Shown here: positions 5,137-6,277 of the stretch, one piece after another
Layout of the letters: the number at the start of each line of letters is the position of its first letter
Numbering within the stretch: position 1 is the stretch's first letter
NCBI GenBank assembly: GCA_031254555.1
Contig: JAIRUF010000079.1
Location: 1-6,277 of the forward strand
Direction: 5' to 3'
Source: Oscillospiraceae bacterium
GTDB taxonomy: Bacteria; Bacillota; Clostridia; Oscillospirales; Acutalibacteraceae
Length of the DNA stretch: 6,277 nucleotides
Translations under genes and position numbers: made by a program
Notes under the pieces: model-generated
Databases searched by the model: none
Seen by the model: the letters and a program-made list of their open reading frames with translations, nothing else
Told to the model about the DNA's origin: nothing

Positions 5137-6277
5137 GTGAGTACACACTTGGTCAGCAAATATTTAAGCGGTTTTGTAAAAGAGAGCGAAATTTTGGCAA
5201 TGCAGTCTGAAGTGGACAAAGCTCATGACCTGCTGCACTCCCAAAAAGGCCTGGGCAATGACTATTTGGGATGGCTTAACCTGCCGTCTGATTATGATAA
5301 AGATGAATTTTTAAGGATTAAATCAGCCGCTGAGAAGATAATAAAAAATTCTCAAGTGCTTATAGTTGTGGGTATCGGCGGATCATATCTTGGGGCCAGA
5401 GCGGCTATAGAGTTCATCAAATCATCAAACTATAACCTGCTGGAAAAAGATACGCCGAACATATATTTTACAGGCAACAGCATAAGTTCTGACTCGCTCA
5501 GTGAGATAATAGAGCTGTGTGAGGGCAAGGATTTTTCGGTAAATGTAATCTCCAAATCGGGTACAACAACAGAGCCTGCCATAGCCTTTAGAGTTATGCG
5601 CAAGATGCTTATGGAAAGATACGGAGATAAAGCTTTTGACCGTATATTTGTGACGACAGACAAGTCCAAGGGTACACTTAAGGCCTTTTCTGACACACAG
5701 GGATACGAGACCTTTGTAGTTCCTGATAATGTTGGCGGCAGGTACTCTGTGCTCACTTCAGTCGGGCTGTTGCCCATAGCGGTTGCCGGAATTGATATAG
5801 ACGCGCTTATGAAAGGTGCGCAAGATGCCCAAAGAGATTTTTTGAACACAGACCTTAAGTCAAACAGTTGCTACAGGTATGCGGCCATTCGCAACATCTT
5901 GTATAGAATGGGCAAAAACATAGAGCTTATGGTTAGTTATGAGCCGTCATTCGCGCTGATGAACGAGTGGCTTAAACAGCTTTTTGGAGAGAGCGAGGGA
6001 AAGCAGGGGAAGGGCATTTTTCCTGCATCTGCAATTTTCTCAACAGATCTTCACTCCTTGGGCCAATATATTCAACAGGGGCGGCGCAGCCTGTTTGAAA
6101 CAATTGTAATATTTGACAAACCGAAAAAGGATATGACGATAAACAGTGAAAATCCCGACATAGACGGACTGAACTTTTTAGCGGGCAAAAAAATGTCATA
6201 TGTAAATCAAAAAGCTTTTGAGGGAACTGTGCTAGCGCACACGGACGGAGGAGTACCCAATATAGTATTGAAATCAG
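5137..6277 (+). CDS. pgi: Glucose-6-phosphate isomerase (5' part, runs off the right edge)
   Basis: Interconverts glucose 6-phosphate and fructose 6-phosphate in glycolysis and gluconeogenesis. About 380 residues are present of roughly 450 in Firmicute enzymes. Motifs in order: GIGGSYLGA (79-87), the phosphate-binding [10 protein letters not shown] (139-148), [14 protein letters not shown] (197-210, matching the family signature), GESEGK (284-289) with Glu285 as the expected catalytic base, and STDLHSLGQ with His306 as the expected ring-opening residue. The late catalytic Lys lies beyond the window. The start is one of three adjacent in-frame codons, TTG 5131, TTG 5134 and GTG 5137. GTG is chosen because it sits 7 nt after the GGGGTGG-type ribosome binding site (5122-5129). 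No stop or frameshift occurs in the visible part. It is divergent from glnN. Confidence 0.97.
   Translation, partial: MSTHLVSKYLSGFVKESEILAMQSEVDKAHDLLHSQKGLGNDYLGWLNLPSDYDKDEFLRIKSAAEKIIKNSQVLIVVGIGGSYLGARAAIEFIKSSNYNLLEKDTPNIYFTGNSISSDSLSEIIELCEGKDFSVNVISKSGTTTEPAIAFRVMRKMLMERYGDKAFDRIFVTTDKSKGTLKAFSDTQGYETFVVPDNVGGRYSVLTSVGLLPIAVAGIDIDALMKGAQDAQRDFLNTDLKSNSCYRYAAIRNILYRMGKNIELMVSYEPSFALMNEWLKQLFGESEGKQGKGIFPASAIFSTDLHSLGQYIQQGRRSLFETIVIFDKPKKDMTINSENPDIDGLNFLAGKKMSYVNQKAFEGTVLAHTDGGVPNIVLKS

Noticed and set aside
5430..6199. Minus-strand open frames opposite pgi
   Set aside because: The plus strand encodes an unmistakable glucose-6-phosphate isomerase throughout; the opposite frames look like noise.

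Overview
The window looks like chromosomal DNA from a low-GC, endospore-forming Bacillota of the Clostridia class. The evidence is a type III glutamine synthetase, a spore photoproduct lyase homologue, Firmicute-type glucose-6-phosphate isomerase, strong AGGAGG-like ribosome binding sites, A/T-rich intergenic DNA, and TTG/GTG starts. No CRISPR array, insertion sequence, rRNA or tRNA is visible.

Layout. (1) Positions 1-223, minus: the 5' end of a QueT-type queuosine-precursor transporter. It is preceded by a structured leader with an H-type pseudoknot potential next to its Shine-Dalgarno, a candidate preQ1-responsive riboswitch. (2) Positions 371-1999, plus: a candidate forespore-type promoter, a 154-residue helical protein of unknown function with a TTG start, a strong intrinsic terminator hairpin, then a 331-residue radical SAM protein of the spore photoproduct lyase family. 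That protein keeps the Cys cluster but has Ser where the classical hydrogen-donor Cys is expected. (3) Positions 2054-2595, minus: a GNAT acetyltransferase broken by a frameshift that is best explained by loss of one copy of a 10-bp direct repeat. (4) Positions 2741-4881, minus: glnN (GSIII) with its own promoter and a perfectly palindromic terminator. (5) Positions 4882-5136: an AT-rich divergent intergenic region with a candidate operator palindrome. (6) Positions 5137-6277, plus: the first ~380 residues of glucose-6-phosphate isomerase, running off the window.

The genes do not form one pathway. They are separate transcription units: precursor salvage for tRNA modification (queT), a possible sporulation or DNA-repair pair (154-aa protein plus SPL homologue), nitrogen assimilation (glnN) and glycolysis (pgi). 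I see no clear new multi-gene system. The points most worth following are the SPL homologue without its canonical Cys, the pairing of that gene with an unknown helical protein behind a possible sigma-G promoter, the queT leader, and the reconstructable 10-bp slippage deletion in the acetyltransferase.
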